DNA of 64,000 nt from assembly GCA_964611525.1 (NCBI GenBank), contig CAZTAL010000020.1, positions 1-64,000 of the forward strand, written 5' to 3'. The translations under genes were made by a program, and so were the position numbers. Source of the stretch: JAAYJR01 sp964611525 (GTDB lineage: Bacteria; Bacteroidota; Bacteroidia; Bacteroidales; Prolixibacteraceae). The notes under the pieces were generated by a model, which saw only the letters and a program-made list of their open reading frames with translations, searched no databases and was not told where the DNA came from. This document shows positions 1 through 8,545 of the stretch, piece after piece (positions within the stretch are counted from its first letter, which is position 1; every line of letters starts with the position of its first letter).

Positions 1-83
1 CTTAAAGTTCCTGTGCCTGTACGGTCCTTTTTTTCTGTGCCTTTTTCGAGTATTGTTTCCAGAAGGTGTAAATATTGTTTCAT
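1..83 (-). CDS. thyA: Thymidylate synthase, N-terminal fragment cut by the window edge
   Basis: The first 27 codons of an unlisted reading frame run off the left edge. Translated from the ATG at 83-81 they read MKQYLHLLETILEKGTEKKD and then RTGTGTL. This matches the start of canonical thymidylate synthase, in which the Arg of DRTGTGT binds the dUMP phosphate. The family makes dTMP from dUMP with methylene-tetrahydrofolate. The catalytic cysteine lies outside the window, so completeness cannot be judged. It matters because a second, divergent thymidylate-synthase-fold gene lies at 18922-19809. Confidence 0.88.
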   Translation of the reverse strand, partial: MKQYLHLLETILEKGTEKKDRTGTGTL

Positions 84-167
84 AATTATCAATAAATAAA
101 CACTTACTTCATTCCTGTCAGGTAACAAAAATAAGTAATCATATCTCCTTTATACGATCTTTTTCAT

Positions 168-226
168 AAAAAATATCCGAAAATTGAATAGGCCTTAATA
201 TCCAGTGTGGATCTTTGTCGGATATT
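168..226 (-). terminator. Rho-independent terminator of the pnt operon
   Basis: Arms 172-180 (AATATCCGA) and 218-226 (TCGGATATT) are perfectly complementary over 9 bp. Read on the minus strand the stem runs into six T (168-173). The outer arm overlaps the last two bases of pntB. A smaller ATCCA/TGGAT hairpin sits inside the loop. Confidence 0.7.
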
Positions 227-1658
227 ACATCTTATTTAATACTTCTTTTAGTGTTTCTGCTGCATCTCCCTGTACAACAGTAACACCTTCACTTCTTTCA
301 TAAATAGGGTTGTCAACCCCTGAATATCCGGACTGAAGGTCATAATTGAAAATTAAAATATTTTTGCACTGATCGACATTGAGAATTGGCATTTTATAAA
401 TTGGCGTTCCTTCCGCATTTCTTGCAGCAGGATTTAATATATCATTTGCTCCCACAACTATCGTTAAATCTGCATCCCGGAATTCTTCATTTATATCATC
501 CATTTCATAGACATCCTCAAAAGGTACTCCTGATTCAATCAACAAAACATCCATATGACCCGGCATCCGACCTGCCACAGGATGAACTGCATATTTTACA
601 TCCGCACCATTACTGATCAACTTCCCGGCCAATTCTTTAACAAGATGCTGAGCCTGTGCAACCGCCATGCCATATCCCGGAACAATAATAACCCTCTTTA
701 CACCTTTTAATAAAGACACCGGATCTTCGTTTTTATCCTTTGTTAGAGTCCGGCCATACCATAACTTCTCAAATTTTTCTGAATTCTTTTTATATGAAGT
801 TGTTTCCCCTAGCAAAATATCATTAAGTCTCCGGTTCATTGCTTTACACATAATTTGTGTAAGAAACAAGCCAGACGCACCAACAATACCCCCCACCGAA
901 ACAAGCAGTATGTCTTTTATTGCAAACCCGGCAATAGCGGCTGCAACACCACTTAGACTGTTTAATAATGAAATTGTTATTGGCATATCAGCACCACCGA
1001 TGCGAACGGAAAAAATTATGCCAAAAGCAGATGCAAAAACTATAATAGTTATCAGAAATATTGCCGGTGGAGCAACAATATAAAAACCACTCGAAAAAAC
1101 TGCCACAACCAGTATGGATAATATAATGGCAGAGATAATTTTATGAAAAGAAAAAATAACAGGTTTTTGATCTATTACCTTATGAAGTTTACCTGCTGCA
1201 ACCAAACTGCCGAATAATGTAATGATGCCGACAATAACAGCAAGTGATGCCGTTATTCTCCCGAAAATATCTTCACCCTGATATAATGAAAGAAAAGCAA
1301 ATGATGCAACTATAGCTGAAGCGGCTCCTCCAATACCATTCAGAAGTGCTACCAATTGGGGCATTTCTATCATTTTAACTTTTTTAGCCAGTATTAATCC
1401 GATAACTATGCCAACAGCCATACTAGGATAAATAACAATAACAGGCAAAATATCTTTCTTTATTAATGTAATGATTATACCAAGTGCAATTGCTAACGCG
1501 CTGATTTTATTACCGATATGTGCCTTTTCAACATTGCTCATCAAATGAATACCAAACAATACCGCTAAAGTTAGTATTCCACATAATATATAATAAAATT
1601 CATCCGAAAATATATTTGCAGTTGAAAAATTTAATAATATCTCCTTACCTGTCATCAT
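225..1658 (-). CDS. pntB: NAD(P) transhydrogenase subunit beta
   Basis: Membrane subunit of proton-translocating transhydrogenase, which uses the proton gradient to drive hydride transfer from NADH to NADP+. The 477 residues match the family length. The first roughly 270 residues are a run of hydrophobic helices including the conserved GGADMP stretch. The C-terminal part is the NADP-binding domain III, with GYGMAVAQAQH near residue 330 and later VVGANDILNPAA and NVDQCKN. The start overlaps the end of the preceding pntA2 frame by 14 bp, so the two are translationally coupled. Two consecutive ATG codons (1658, 1655) are possible starts. Confidence 0.95.
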   Translation of the reverse strand: MMTGKEILLNFSTANIFSDEFYYILCGILTLAVLFGIHLMSNVEKAHIGNKISALAIALGIIITLIKKDILPVIVIYPSMAVGIVIGLILAKKVKMIEMPQLVALLNGIGGAASAIVASFAFLSLYQGEDIFGRITASLAVIVGIITLFGSLVAAGKLHKVIDQKPVIFSFHKIISAIILSILVVAVFSSGFYIVAPPAIFLITIIVFASAFGIIFSVRIGGADMPITISLLNSLSGVAAAIAGFAIKDILLVSVGGIVGASGLFLTQIMCKAMNRRLNDILLGETTSYKKNSEKFEKLWYGRTLTKDKNEDPVSLLKGVKRVIIVPGYGMAVAQAQHLVKELAGKLISNGADVKYAVHPVAGRMPGHMDVLLIESGVPFEDVYEMDDINEEFRDADLTIVVGANDILNPAARNAEGTPIYKMPILNVDQCKNILIFNYDLQSGYSGVDNPIYERSEGVTVVQGDAAETLKEVLNKM

Positions 1659-1962
1659 ATTTATTATCCCTCTTTTTAGAAAACATTTTTAACATCCGGT
1701 GGGTAACGGAAAAACCACCTGCTACATTGATCATTGCCAGTATCACTGCAAGACTTCCAAATATATATCCGATAACCGGATTTTCATTGTCAATAGCAAC
1801 TGCTGTGGCTAGCAACGCACCTAGTATAGTGATTCCTGACAGGGCATTCATACCAGACATCAATGGTGTATGTAAACTTTTGGGAACATTATTGATTAAT
1901 AAATATCCAACAATTGTGGCTATTAAAAATATTCCTAATAAAATATATTGTATTAATTCCAT
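1645..1962 (-). CDS. pntA2: NAD(P) transhydrogenase subunit alpha, membrane part
   Basis: A small 105-residue membrane protein matching the C-terminal domain II of E. coli PntA, here encoded separately. Three to four hydrophobic helices can be seen (residues 4-22, 37-60, 66-88), followed by a charged tail. The split into alpha1, alpha2 and beta is common in many bacteria, including Bacteroidota. It sits 96 bp downstream of the alpha1 gene and overlaps pntB by 14 bp. The subunit helps form the proton channel with PntB. Confidence 0.92.
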   Translation of the reverse strand: MELIQYILLGIFLIATIVGYLLINNVPKSLHTPLMSGMNALSGITILGALLATAVAIDNENPVIGYIFGSLAVILAMINVAGGFSVTHRMLKMFSKKRDNKYDDR

Positions 1963-2058
1963 AACTATATTTTTTATTATACCTGAAAATCTATTACACT
2001 TCTAAATTACGGTTTCATTTCAGAACATATAAAAATACTTCATTCTCGCATATTCTTT

Positions 2059-3222
2059 TCATCTTAAACCCATTGCTTCCAAAGTGCCTTCATGAATTAT
2101 ATTACCATCTTTTGTAACCAAAATTGACGATATAATCTCATCTGACATATCCAAATGTATTCTGTCTTCTTTTGTTAAATATGACAGGAGATTGTAGATA
2201 TTTCGCGAAAACATAATGGTCGAACTCGTTGATAATAATCCGGGAATATTCTTTATGCCGTGTATAATAATACCATGTTTCTTATCAACAATGCCCGGTG
2301 TTGTTATTTCACAATTACCTCCCTGGTCTATGGAAATATCAACAATAACACTTCCCGGCTGCATCATTTTTACCATCTCCTCGGTCAACAAAATAGGAGC
2401 TACTTTTCCTTGAACCAATGCAGAACAAACCACAATATCCGATCTTGATATAATTTCTTTGATATTTTCACGCTCTGTATTTAACCATTTACCGGGTAAC
2501 TGATTAGCATATTTCCCTTCAGGACTTAAAGCGATTTTCCCCGGCACTCCCGTATCCACAATATTCGCACCGAGCGATTGAGCATTTTTATTTGCTTCAG
2601 GACGAATATCAGCCGAATACACAGTAGCTCCAAGTCCCCTGGCTGTTGCCAAAGCTCTAAGTCCGGCAACACCTGTTCCTATTATAAAAACCGTTGCGGG
2701 TTTTAACCTTCCAACTGCACTGGTAACAAAAGGCATAAATTTGCTAATATCATTAATACCCATGATCATACCTTTATATCCGGCGCATGCACTCATTGAA
2801 GATAAAGCATCCATAGGTTGGGCACGACTGATACGTGGTATACCGTCAAGCGTCATACCAATAATACCTTTTGCTGCCATTTTTTTTATTAATTGATGAT
2901 TGTCAGGGGATGCCGGATGAAGAAAAGCAATTATATATTGTCCTTCATGCATCATATCCAATTCATGCATATTTTTCTCCTTGTTAAACTGAGGTTCCTT
3001 TACTTTTAAAATTATTTCAGATTTTTCAAAAATCACCTGCGGATCAGAAATAATTTTCGCTCCGGCTTCTTTATATGCCTCATCGGCATAATGTGAACCA
3101 ATTCCCGCTTCACTCTGAAACAACACTTCTGCCCCACTATCAACCATCTTTTTAACTGTTTCGGGAATTGCAGATACACGTTGCTCACTATGCATTATTT
3201 CCCGTAGTACTCCTATTATCAT
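2059..3222 (-). CDS. pntA1: NAD(P) transhydrogenase subunit alpha, NAD-binding part
   Basis: Soluble domain I of transhydrogenase, which binds NAD(H). It is 387 residues and related to alanine dehydrogenase. Visible motifs are the family start IGVLREIMHSEQRVSAIPETV, the Rossmann loop VFIIGTGVAGLRALATARG near residue 175, the segment RPEANKNAQSLGA, and VIVDISIDQGGNCE. It is the first gene of a three-gene operon (pntA1, pntA2, pntB). A -7 box (TATTTTTG on the minus strand, 3243-3250) lies about 20 bp upstream. Together the three genes supply NADPH for biosynthesis. Confidence 0.95.
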   Translation of the reverse strand: MIIGVLREIMHSEQRVSAIPETVKKMVDSGAEVLFQSEAGIGSHYADEAYKEAGAKIISDPQVIFEKSEIILKVKEPQFNKEKNMHELDMMHEGQYIIAFLHPASPDNHQLIKKMAAKGIIGMTLDGIPRISRAQPMDALSSMSACAGYKGMIMGINDISKFMPFVTSAVGRLKPATVFIIGTGVAGLRALATARGLGATVYSADIRPEANKNAQSLGANIVDTGVPGKIALSPEGKYANQLPGKWLNTERENIKEIISRSDIVVCSALVQGKVAPILLTEEMVKMMQPGSVIVDISIDQGGNCEITTPGIVDKKHGIIIHGIKNIPGLLSTSSTIMFSRNIYNLLSYLTKEDRIHLDMSDEIISSILVTKDGNIIHEGTLEAMGLR

Positions 3223-3242
3223 TTTATTTAAATTTAATTAAT

Positions 3243-3250
3243 CAAAAATA
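3243..3250 (-). promoter_or_regulatory. Putative -7 box of the pnt operon
   Basis: On the minus strand this reads TATTTTTG, matching the Bacteroidota -7 consensus TAnnTTTG, about 20 bp before the pntA1 ATG. No good -33 TTG is visible at the usual distance. Confidence 0.45.
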
Positions 3251-3388
3251 AACACTATTACCAATATAAAACATGATAAAATTAATGATCTGACCTTCAT
3301 TTCTAAAATAAATAAGTAAAATATTAACAGTTATAATATCGTAGATAATTTTTTTATGAAACAATTAAGGGAAAATTTCAAATATTTA

Positions 3389-3417
3389 TTGTTTTAATGT
3401 TGATACTTGTATATTTG
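3389..3417 (+). promoter_or_regulatory. Bacteroidota-type promoter of the aminotransferase gene
   Basis: A -33 TTG (3389-3391), an 18-base spacer, then TATATTTG (3410-3417), which matches TAnnTTTG exactly. The start codon follows 24 bp later. This is the best two-part promoter I see in the window. Confidence 0.6.
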
Positions 3418-3441
3418 TTCCTTTATTATTTATATTAAATT

Positions 3442-4692
3442 ATGCCGGAAGTATCATTCAGAGGAAAAGCAATGCCTGATTCGCCTATCAGAAAATTATC
3501 TTACTTAGCTGAAGAGGCCAAAAAGAGAGGGATAAAAGTGTATCACCTTAATATAGGGCAACCCGATTTACCTTCCCCCCCACAGGCTCTGAAGGCAATC
3601 AGGTCAATCGACAGGAAGACTCTCGAATACTCGCCAAGCGAAGGAATTCGTTCATACAGGGAGAAGCTTGTTAAATATTACAGTAAATTTAAAATTGATG
3701 TAGATATAGATGATATTATTATTACATCGGGAGGCAGCGAAGCTGTAACCTTTGCGTTCATGAGCTGCCTTGATCCGGGTGATGAAATTATAGTCCCTGA
3801 ACCAGCATATGCCAACTATGAAGCTTTTGCCATTGTGGCCGGAGCCGTAATTAAATCACTTGCAGCTAATATTGATGATGGTTTTGCCTTGCCTCCTGTC
3901 GAAGAATTTGAAAAACTTATCACATCCAGGACTAAAGGTATAATGATATGTAATCCTAACAATCCCACAGGTTACTTATATACCCGTGAAGAGATGAACA
4001 AAATCCGCGATCTTGTTAAAAAATACGATCTTTACCTGTTTTCCGATGAAGTTTATCGTGAATTCTGCTATACAGGATCGCCTTATATCTCGGCTTTTCA
4101 TCTTAACGGGATCGAACAAAATGTAGTATTGATCGATTCTGTTTCAAAACGTTACAGTGAATGCGGATTAAGAATCGGTGCCCTTATTACGAAAAATAAA
4201 GAGGTAAAACATAATGTACTTAAATTTTGCCAGGCACGCCTGAGTCCGCCTTTGATTGGCCAAATAGCTGCTGAAGCTTCACTCGATGCTGATGAGGAAT
4301 ATATGTTAAAAAACTACAATGAATATGTCAACCGCCGTAAATTTCTAATCGACGGCCTAAATCGCATAAAAGGGGTTTATTCTCCTATACCCATGGGTGC
4401 ATTTTATACAGTTGCCCGTCTGCCGGTAGATAATACCGATAAATTCTGTAAGTGGTTACTTACAGATTTTGAATATGAAAAACAAACTATATTCCTGGCT
4501 CCTGCATCCGGTTTTTATACTTTACCAAATAAAGGGAAGGATGAAGTAAGGATAGCTTACGTTATCAACAAGAAAGATCTGGCTGTAAGTCTTAAAATTC
4601 TGGAAAAAGCCCTGGAAGTATATCACGGTAGCAAAACACGAAAAAAAGTTGTCGAAAATGAAGCCGCTGTGCTATTTGTAAATAATAAATAA
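3442..4692 (+). CDS. Class I/II PLP-dependent aminotransferase (aspartate aminotransferase-like)
   Basis: A 416-residue fold-type I aminotransferase. It shows the N-terminal NIGQPDLPSPP, the glycine-rich ITSGGSEAV that cradles PLP, CNPNNPTGYLYT, the SDEVYREF segment, and SVSKRYSECGLRIG holding the lysine that forms the PLP Schiff base. The last arginine motif, DEVRIAYV, binds the substrate carboxylate. The family moves amino groups between amino acids and 2-oxo acids, often aspartate/oxaloacetate. The exact substrate cannot be read from sequence. Its promoter (3389-3417) is its own and it converges on dapL, so a link to lysine/aspartate metabolism is suggested by position only. About 20 extra residues, rich in Lys and Glu, trail the domain. 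Confidence 0.88.
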   Translation: MPEVSFRGKAMPDSPIRKLSYLAEEAKKRGIKVYHLNIGQPDLPSPPQALKAIRSIDRKTLEYSPSEGIRSYREKLVKYYSKFKIDVDIDDIIITSGGSEAVTFAFMSCLDPGDEIIVPEPAYANYEAFAIVAGAVIKSLAANIDDGFALPPVEEFEKLITSRTKGIMICNPNNPTGYLYTREEMNKIRDLVKKYDLYLFSDEVYREFCYTGSPYISAFHLNGIEQNVVLIDSVSKRYSECGLRIGALITKNKEVKHNVLKFCQARLSPPLIGQIAAEASLDADEEYMLKNYNEYVNRRKFLIDGLNRIKGVYSPIPMGAFYTVARLPVDNTDKFCKWLLTDFEYEKQTIFLAPASGFYTLPNKGKDEVRIAYVINKKDLAVSLKILEKALEVYHGSKTRKKVVENEAAVLFVNNK

Positions 4693-4728
4693 TGCACGTT
4701 TACAGTTACCAGTATGAATCAGGTTACT

Positions 4729-4774
4729 GATGCTTGATTATATATCATGCATCTTTCACATAGATAATCTATGT
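4729..4774. terminator. Paired hairpins between convergent genes
   Basis: Two hairpins sit in the 76-bp gap between convergent genes. One is GATGC (4729-4733) with GCATC (4749-4753) and an inner TGA/TCA pairing. The other is ACATAGA (4758-4764) with TCTATGT (4768-4774) and a 3-base loop; it overlaps the dapL stop. T-runs are short, so termination is plausible rather than clear. Confidence 0.35.
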
Positions 4775-5998
4775 CAGGTTACTGATCCTCTTTATCGCTT
4801 CAAGTACATTTTGACGACTCGCAAAAGATGAAAAACGAAAATAACCCTCGCCTGACGGACCAAATCCCGAACCGGGAGTTCCCACTACATTTGCTTCTTT
4901 TAACATTTTATCGAACAGAGACCATGAATCCATCTCATCTTTTGATTTAATCCATATATATGGAGCATTCACACCTCCAAAAACTTCATATCCGGCTTCA
5001 CTAAGGCTTTTTTTCATAATACGGGCATTTTCCAGGTAATAACCAATAACCTCAGCTACTTCTCTTGTCCCTTCCTCTGTATATACAGCCGCTGCAGCTT
5101 TTTGCACCGGATATGAGACACCATTGAATTTAGTAGACTGCCGGCGATTCCAAAGTGGTTTTACAGGATGTTGAATCCCATTTGTGTCTGAAGCTGTCAG
5201 ATCGGCCGGAACAACGGTAAACGCACAACGCGTGCCAGTGAAGCCGGCGGTTTTCGAAAAACTGCGAAATTCAATAGCTACTTTATTTGCACCATTAATT
5301 TCGTAAATCGAATGTGGTATCCCTTCTTCTGTGATATAAGCTTCATAGGCAGCATCATATAAAATAATACTATTATTTTTCAAAGCGTAATCCACCCATT
5401 CTTTTAATTCTTCTTTTGTTGCCACAGCACCTGTGGGATTATTAGGATAACATAAAAAGATCAGATCAGGTCTTTCCTTTGGTAAATCAGGTATGAAACC
5501 GTTTTCCTTTACACAGGGCATATAAATTATTCCTTCATAATATCCGTTTGGCTTACGCTCTCCTGTTTTTCCGGACATGACAGTAGTGTCATTATAAACC
5601 GGGTACACCGGATCACAAATAGCAATTTTATTATCATGACTGAAAATCTCCTGTATATTGCCTGTATCGCATTTCGATCCGTCAGAAATAAATATATCAT
5701 CAGCAGAAATATCAATATTCCTTTCCTGATAATCATTTTTTGCAATGGCTTCACGCAGGAAAGCATATCCCTGTTCAGGTCCATAACCCCTGAATGTCTC
5801 AGCTTTTGCCATTTCATCAACTCCCTCATGAAAGGCCTTAACGACACTCGGCACTAAAGGACGGGTGACATCACCAATGCCCATTTTTATTATCTTTTTA
5901 GCGGGATTAGCCTGAATATATTCACTTACTCTCCGTCCTATCTCCGGAAATAAATAACCAGCCTGAAGTTTTAGATAATTTTCGTTGATCATTACCAT
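4769..5998 (-). CDS. dapL: LL-diaminopimelate aminotransferase
   Basis: Converts tetrahydrodipicolinate plus glutamate to LL-2,6-diaminopimelate in one step, the short DapL route to lysine and peptidoglycan precursors. The 409 residues match the usual length of about 410. Family signatures seen are NYLKLQAGYLFPEIGRRV, MGIGDVTRPL, the segment GYGPEQGYAFLREAI, CYPNNPTGAVAT, and FRSFSKTAGFTGTRC with the PLP lysine. The start could also be the third codon (ATG at 5992). A -7 box (6057-6064) and a leader hairpin (CCTGAA 6014-6019 with TTCAGG 6031-6036) lie upstream. The dapF-like and lysA genes next door continue the pathway. Confidence 0.95.
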   Translation of the reverse strand: MVMINENYLKLQAGYLFPEIGRRVSEYIQANPAKKIIKMGIGDVTRPLVPSVVKAFHEGVDEMAKAETFRGYGPEQGYAFLREAIAKNDYQERNIDISADDIFISDGSKCDTGNIQEIFSHDNKIAICDPVYPVYNDTTVMSGKTGERKPNGYYEGIIYMPCVKENGFIPDLPKERPDLIFLCYPNNPTGAVATKEELKEWVDYALKNNSIILYDAAYEAYITEEGIPHSIYEINGANKVAIEFRSFSKTAGFTGTRCAFTVVPADLTASDTNGIQHPVKPLWNRRQSTKFNGVSYPVQKAAAAVYTEEGTREVAEVIGYYLENARIMKKSLSEAGYEVFGGVNAPYIWIKSKDEMDSWSLFDKMLKEANVVGTPGSGFGPSGEGYFRFSSFASRQNVLEAIKRISNLT

Positions 5999-6056
5999 AT
6001 TTATAATTTTTCCCCTGAATTTATATTATTTTCAGGATATTATACTTTTAAACAGA

Positions 6057-6064
6057 CAAAGGTA
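6057..6064 (-). promoter_or_regulatory. Putative -7 box of dapL
   Basis: Minus strand TACCTTTG matches TAnnTTTG, about 60 bp before the dapL start. The intervening leader can fold into a 6-bp hairpin (6014-6036). Confidence 0.45.
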
Positions 6065-6213
6065 AAAAATTCAATATGTTTTTCCATCTCTCATCAACAT
6101 CCTCATAACTATAAAGTACTTGTTAATACAATGTTTAAATTATACAATTCCGCCAACCAAAATATTATCATAGGACTTCAAGTATATTCACTTCAGATAT
6201 ACAGGTTAAATGT

Positions 6214-6221
6214 TATTTTTG
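6214..6221 (+). promoter_or_regulatory. Putative -7 box of the dapF-like gene
   Basis: TATTTTTG matches TAnnTTTG and ends 17 bp before the ATG at 6239. No clear -33 element. Confidence 0.4.
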
Positions 6222-6238
6222 TAGCATAAACAATCATT

Positions 6239-7096
6239 ATGCAAAATTTCTTTGTAAAATCCCATGGATTGGGAAACGACTACATAGTTTTAAATCAGAA
6301 TGAAATCAGGTTTGAACTGACAGAAAAGGCAATTCAGAAAATATGTGATGTCCATTTTGGTATCGGATCGGATGGTATTCTTTTAAAGGTGCCAAGTATT
6401 AATGCTGATTTTGGCCTCCGCATATTAAATCCGGATGGTTCAGAAGCAGAAAAAAGTGGAAACGGGCTCCGAATATTCGCCAAATATCTTTATGACTATA
6501 AATTTACAAAAGCACATCGTTTCACTATTGAAACTATCGGGGGACTAGTACAGGCTGAAATTATTGATGAGAAAAACGGAAAAGCACAGACCATAAAAGT
6601 AAATATGGGCAAAGCAAAATTTTCCTCCGCCTCTGTTCCTGTAAAATGTCAAAAACCGGAATGTATAGATGAAACCCTTCACCTTGAATACAGAGATTAT
6701 ACTATTTCATGTGTCTCCGTAGGCAATCCCCATTGTGTTATTATAACAGATAACCTTGACGAAAAAGAGGTAAAAATATTTGGTCCGCAAATCGAAATAA
6801 ATCCACTATTTCCTAAAAGGATAAATGTACAGTTCGCCAAAATAATATCACCGCAAGAGGTAAAGATCATGATCTGGGAACGTGGCGCCGGGTGGACCCT
6901 TGCCTCGGGTAGTTCCGCCTGCGCCGTTGCTTCAGTAATGGTAAAAAAAGGCTTGACAAATCCAAATCTGAATATTCTAATGGAAGGTGGTAATCTTAAA
7001 ATTGAAATAGAACCTGACTGGGATATAAATATGACAGGTGAAGTAAAAGAAATTGCAAGTGGTCAGTTAAGCAAAGAACTGATTGATAATCTGTAA
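6239..7096 (+). CDS. dapF: Diaminopimelate epimerase family protein with both catalytic Cys replaced by Ser
   Basis: DapF interconverts LL- and meso-diaminopimelate using two cysteines as acid and base. This 285-residue protein has the family frame: HGLGNDYIV at the start, GIGSDGIL, NPDGSEAEKSGNG, VGNPHCVI and ERGAGWTLASGSSACAVA. At both positions where the catalytic cysteines belong there is serine. These are Ser73 (codon AGT, in SGNG instead of CGNG) and Ser223 (codon TCG, in LASGSSACA instead of RACGSGACA). The acidic residue of GAGET is Trp. The rest of the fold is intact and the frame is open, so this is a variant, not a decayed gene. It lies between dapL and lysA, which argues for a role in lysine or DAP metabolism. 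The reaction itself is uncertain. Confidence 0.8.
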   Translation: MQNFFVKSHGLGNDYIVLNQNEIRFELTEKAIQKICDVHFGIGSDGILLKVPSINADFGLRILNPDGSEAEKSGNGLRIFAKYLYDYKFTKAHRFTIETIGGLVQAEIIDEKNGKAQTIKVNMGKAKFSSASVPVKCQKPECIDETLHLEYRDYTISCVSVGNPHCVIITDNLDEKEVKIFGPQIEINPLFPKRINVQFAKIISPQEVKIMIWERGAGWTLASGSSACAVASVMVKKGLTNPNLNILMEGGNLKIEIEPDWDINMTGEVKEIASGQLSKELIDNL

Positions 7097-7124
7097 TTCA
7101 TTAAAGTATCTTAATTTTTAATTA

Positions 7125-7132
7125 TATTTTTG
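7125..7132 (+). promoter_or_regulatory. Putative -7 box of lysA
   Basis: TATTTTTG matches TAnnTTTG, 25 bp before the lysA ATG in the 61-bp gap after the dapF-like gene. It suggests lysA has a promoter of its own as well as read-through. Confidence 0.4.
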
Positions 7133-7157
7133 TATAGAATAACTCATTTAAGTTAAC

Positions 7158-8423
7158 ATGATAGAAAAGAAATTACCATTTACAAAAAAAGAACTTGAAA
7201 AAATAATTGAAGAGTATCCAACACCCTTTCATATATACAATGAAAAAGCTATCCGGGAAAATGCCAGGGAATTTTTAAAAGCATTTGATTGGAACGAAGG
7301 ATTTAAGGAATACTTTGCTATAAAGGCAACTCCCAATCCGTTTATTATGAAAATACTGAAAGAGGAAGGTTTCGGTATTGACTGCAGTTCGGAAACAGAA
7401 CTTGAGCTGGCAGAGAGGGTAGGCATGAAAGGTGAAGAAATAATGCTTACGTCAAACGATACGCCGGTATCAGAATATCGCAAAGCCAAAGAATTAGGGG
7501 CCATAATAAATCTAGACGATATTTCCCATATAAACTATCTGGAAAAAAACGTCGGTATTCCTGAAACAATATGTATGCGTTATAATCCGGGAGATCTTAA
7601 AACAGGAAATATAATCATTGGACATCCCGAAGAAGCCAAATACGGATTTACTCACGAACAAATCATTGAAGGTTATAAAATACTAAAAAGCAAAGGAGCG
7701 AAACAATTCGGTGTTCATACTATGGTGGCCTCAAACGAGTTAGACCCCTATTACTTTATTGAAACCGCCGAAGTACTTTTTAATCTTATCGCCGAAGTGG
7801 CTGACAAAGCTGATGTGCGGATTAATTTTGCCAATATGGGCGGTGGAATTGGCATTCCTTATAAACCAGAGGAAAAAGCCGTTGATATGAACCTAGTAAG
7901 TGATGGGATAAAGAAACTTTACAAAGAAAAAATTGAAGATAACGGATTAGCGCCACTCAGAATATTTTTTGAATCAGGCAGAGCTATTACTGGACCTTAT
8001 GGGTACCTTGTTGCCAAAGTGCTGCACATAAAAAAAACATATAAAAACTTTGCGGGACTTGATGCCAGCATGGCAAACCTTATGCGTCCCGGAATTTACG
8101 GGGCCTATCACCATATTACTGTGGCAGGAAAAGAAAACGATAAGCCTGCTATGAAATATGATGTTACCGGTTCCTTATGTGAAAACAACGATAAGTTTGC
8201 AATTGACAGATTATTGCCTGAACTGAAACCCGAAGATATTATGGTGATCCATGATACAGGAGCACACGGTCACGCTATGGGCTTTAACTACAACGGAAAA
8301 CTCAGGTCAGCTGAACTTTTACTAAGGGAAAATGGCGATGTTGTACAAATCCGTCGCCCTGAAACTATAAATGATTATTTTACAACACTGGATTTCAATG
8401 AGTTGGAAAAATTTGAAGTTTGA
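7158..8423 (+). CDS. lysA: Diaminopimelate decarboxylase
   Basis: Fold-type III PLP enzyme that decarboxylates meso-diaminopimelate to lysine, the last step of the pathway. The 421 residues have the PLP lysine in EYFAIKATPNP (about residue 55), the FGVHTMVASNE strand, the phosphate-binding NMGGGIGIPY, ESGRAITGPYG, and the active-site GSLCENNDKFA motif equivalent to CESxD. It follows the dapF-like gene by 61 bp on the same strand. The family also includes related decarboxylases of other diamines, but context with dapL supports lysine formation. Confidence 0.9.
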   Translation: MIEKKLPFTKKELEKIIEEYPTPFHIYNEKAIRENAREFLKAFDWNEGFKEYFAIKATPNPFIMKILKEEGFGIDCSSETELELAERVGMKGEEIMLTSNDTPVSEYRKAKELGAIINLDDISHINYLEKNVGIPETICMRYNPGDLKTGNIIIGHPEEAKYGFTHEQIIEGYKILKSKGAKQFGVHTMVASNELDPYYFIETAEVLFNLIAEVADKADVRINFANMGGGIGIPYKPEEKAVDMNLVSDGIKKLYKEKIEDNGLAPLRIFFESGRAITGPYGYLVAKVLHIKKTYKNFAGLDASMANLMRPGIYGAYHHITVAGKENDKPAMKYDVTGSLCENNDKFAIDRLLPELKPEDIMVIHDTGAHGHAMGFNYNGKLRSAELLLRENGDVVQIRRPETINDYFTTLDFNELEKFEV

Positions 8424-8545
8424 TCTGGAAATTATCAAAAAAAATACGGTCTGGTTGTATAATTCACATAATTCATCGCAATATTAGTATGCTACCCTAA
8501 GGATAAACATTTATCATATGGTGAATAAAATTCAATCTTCAACCA

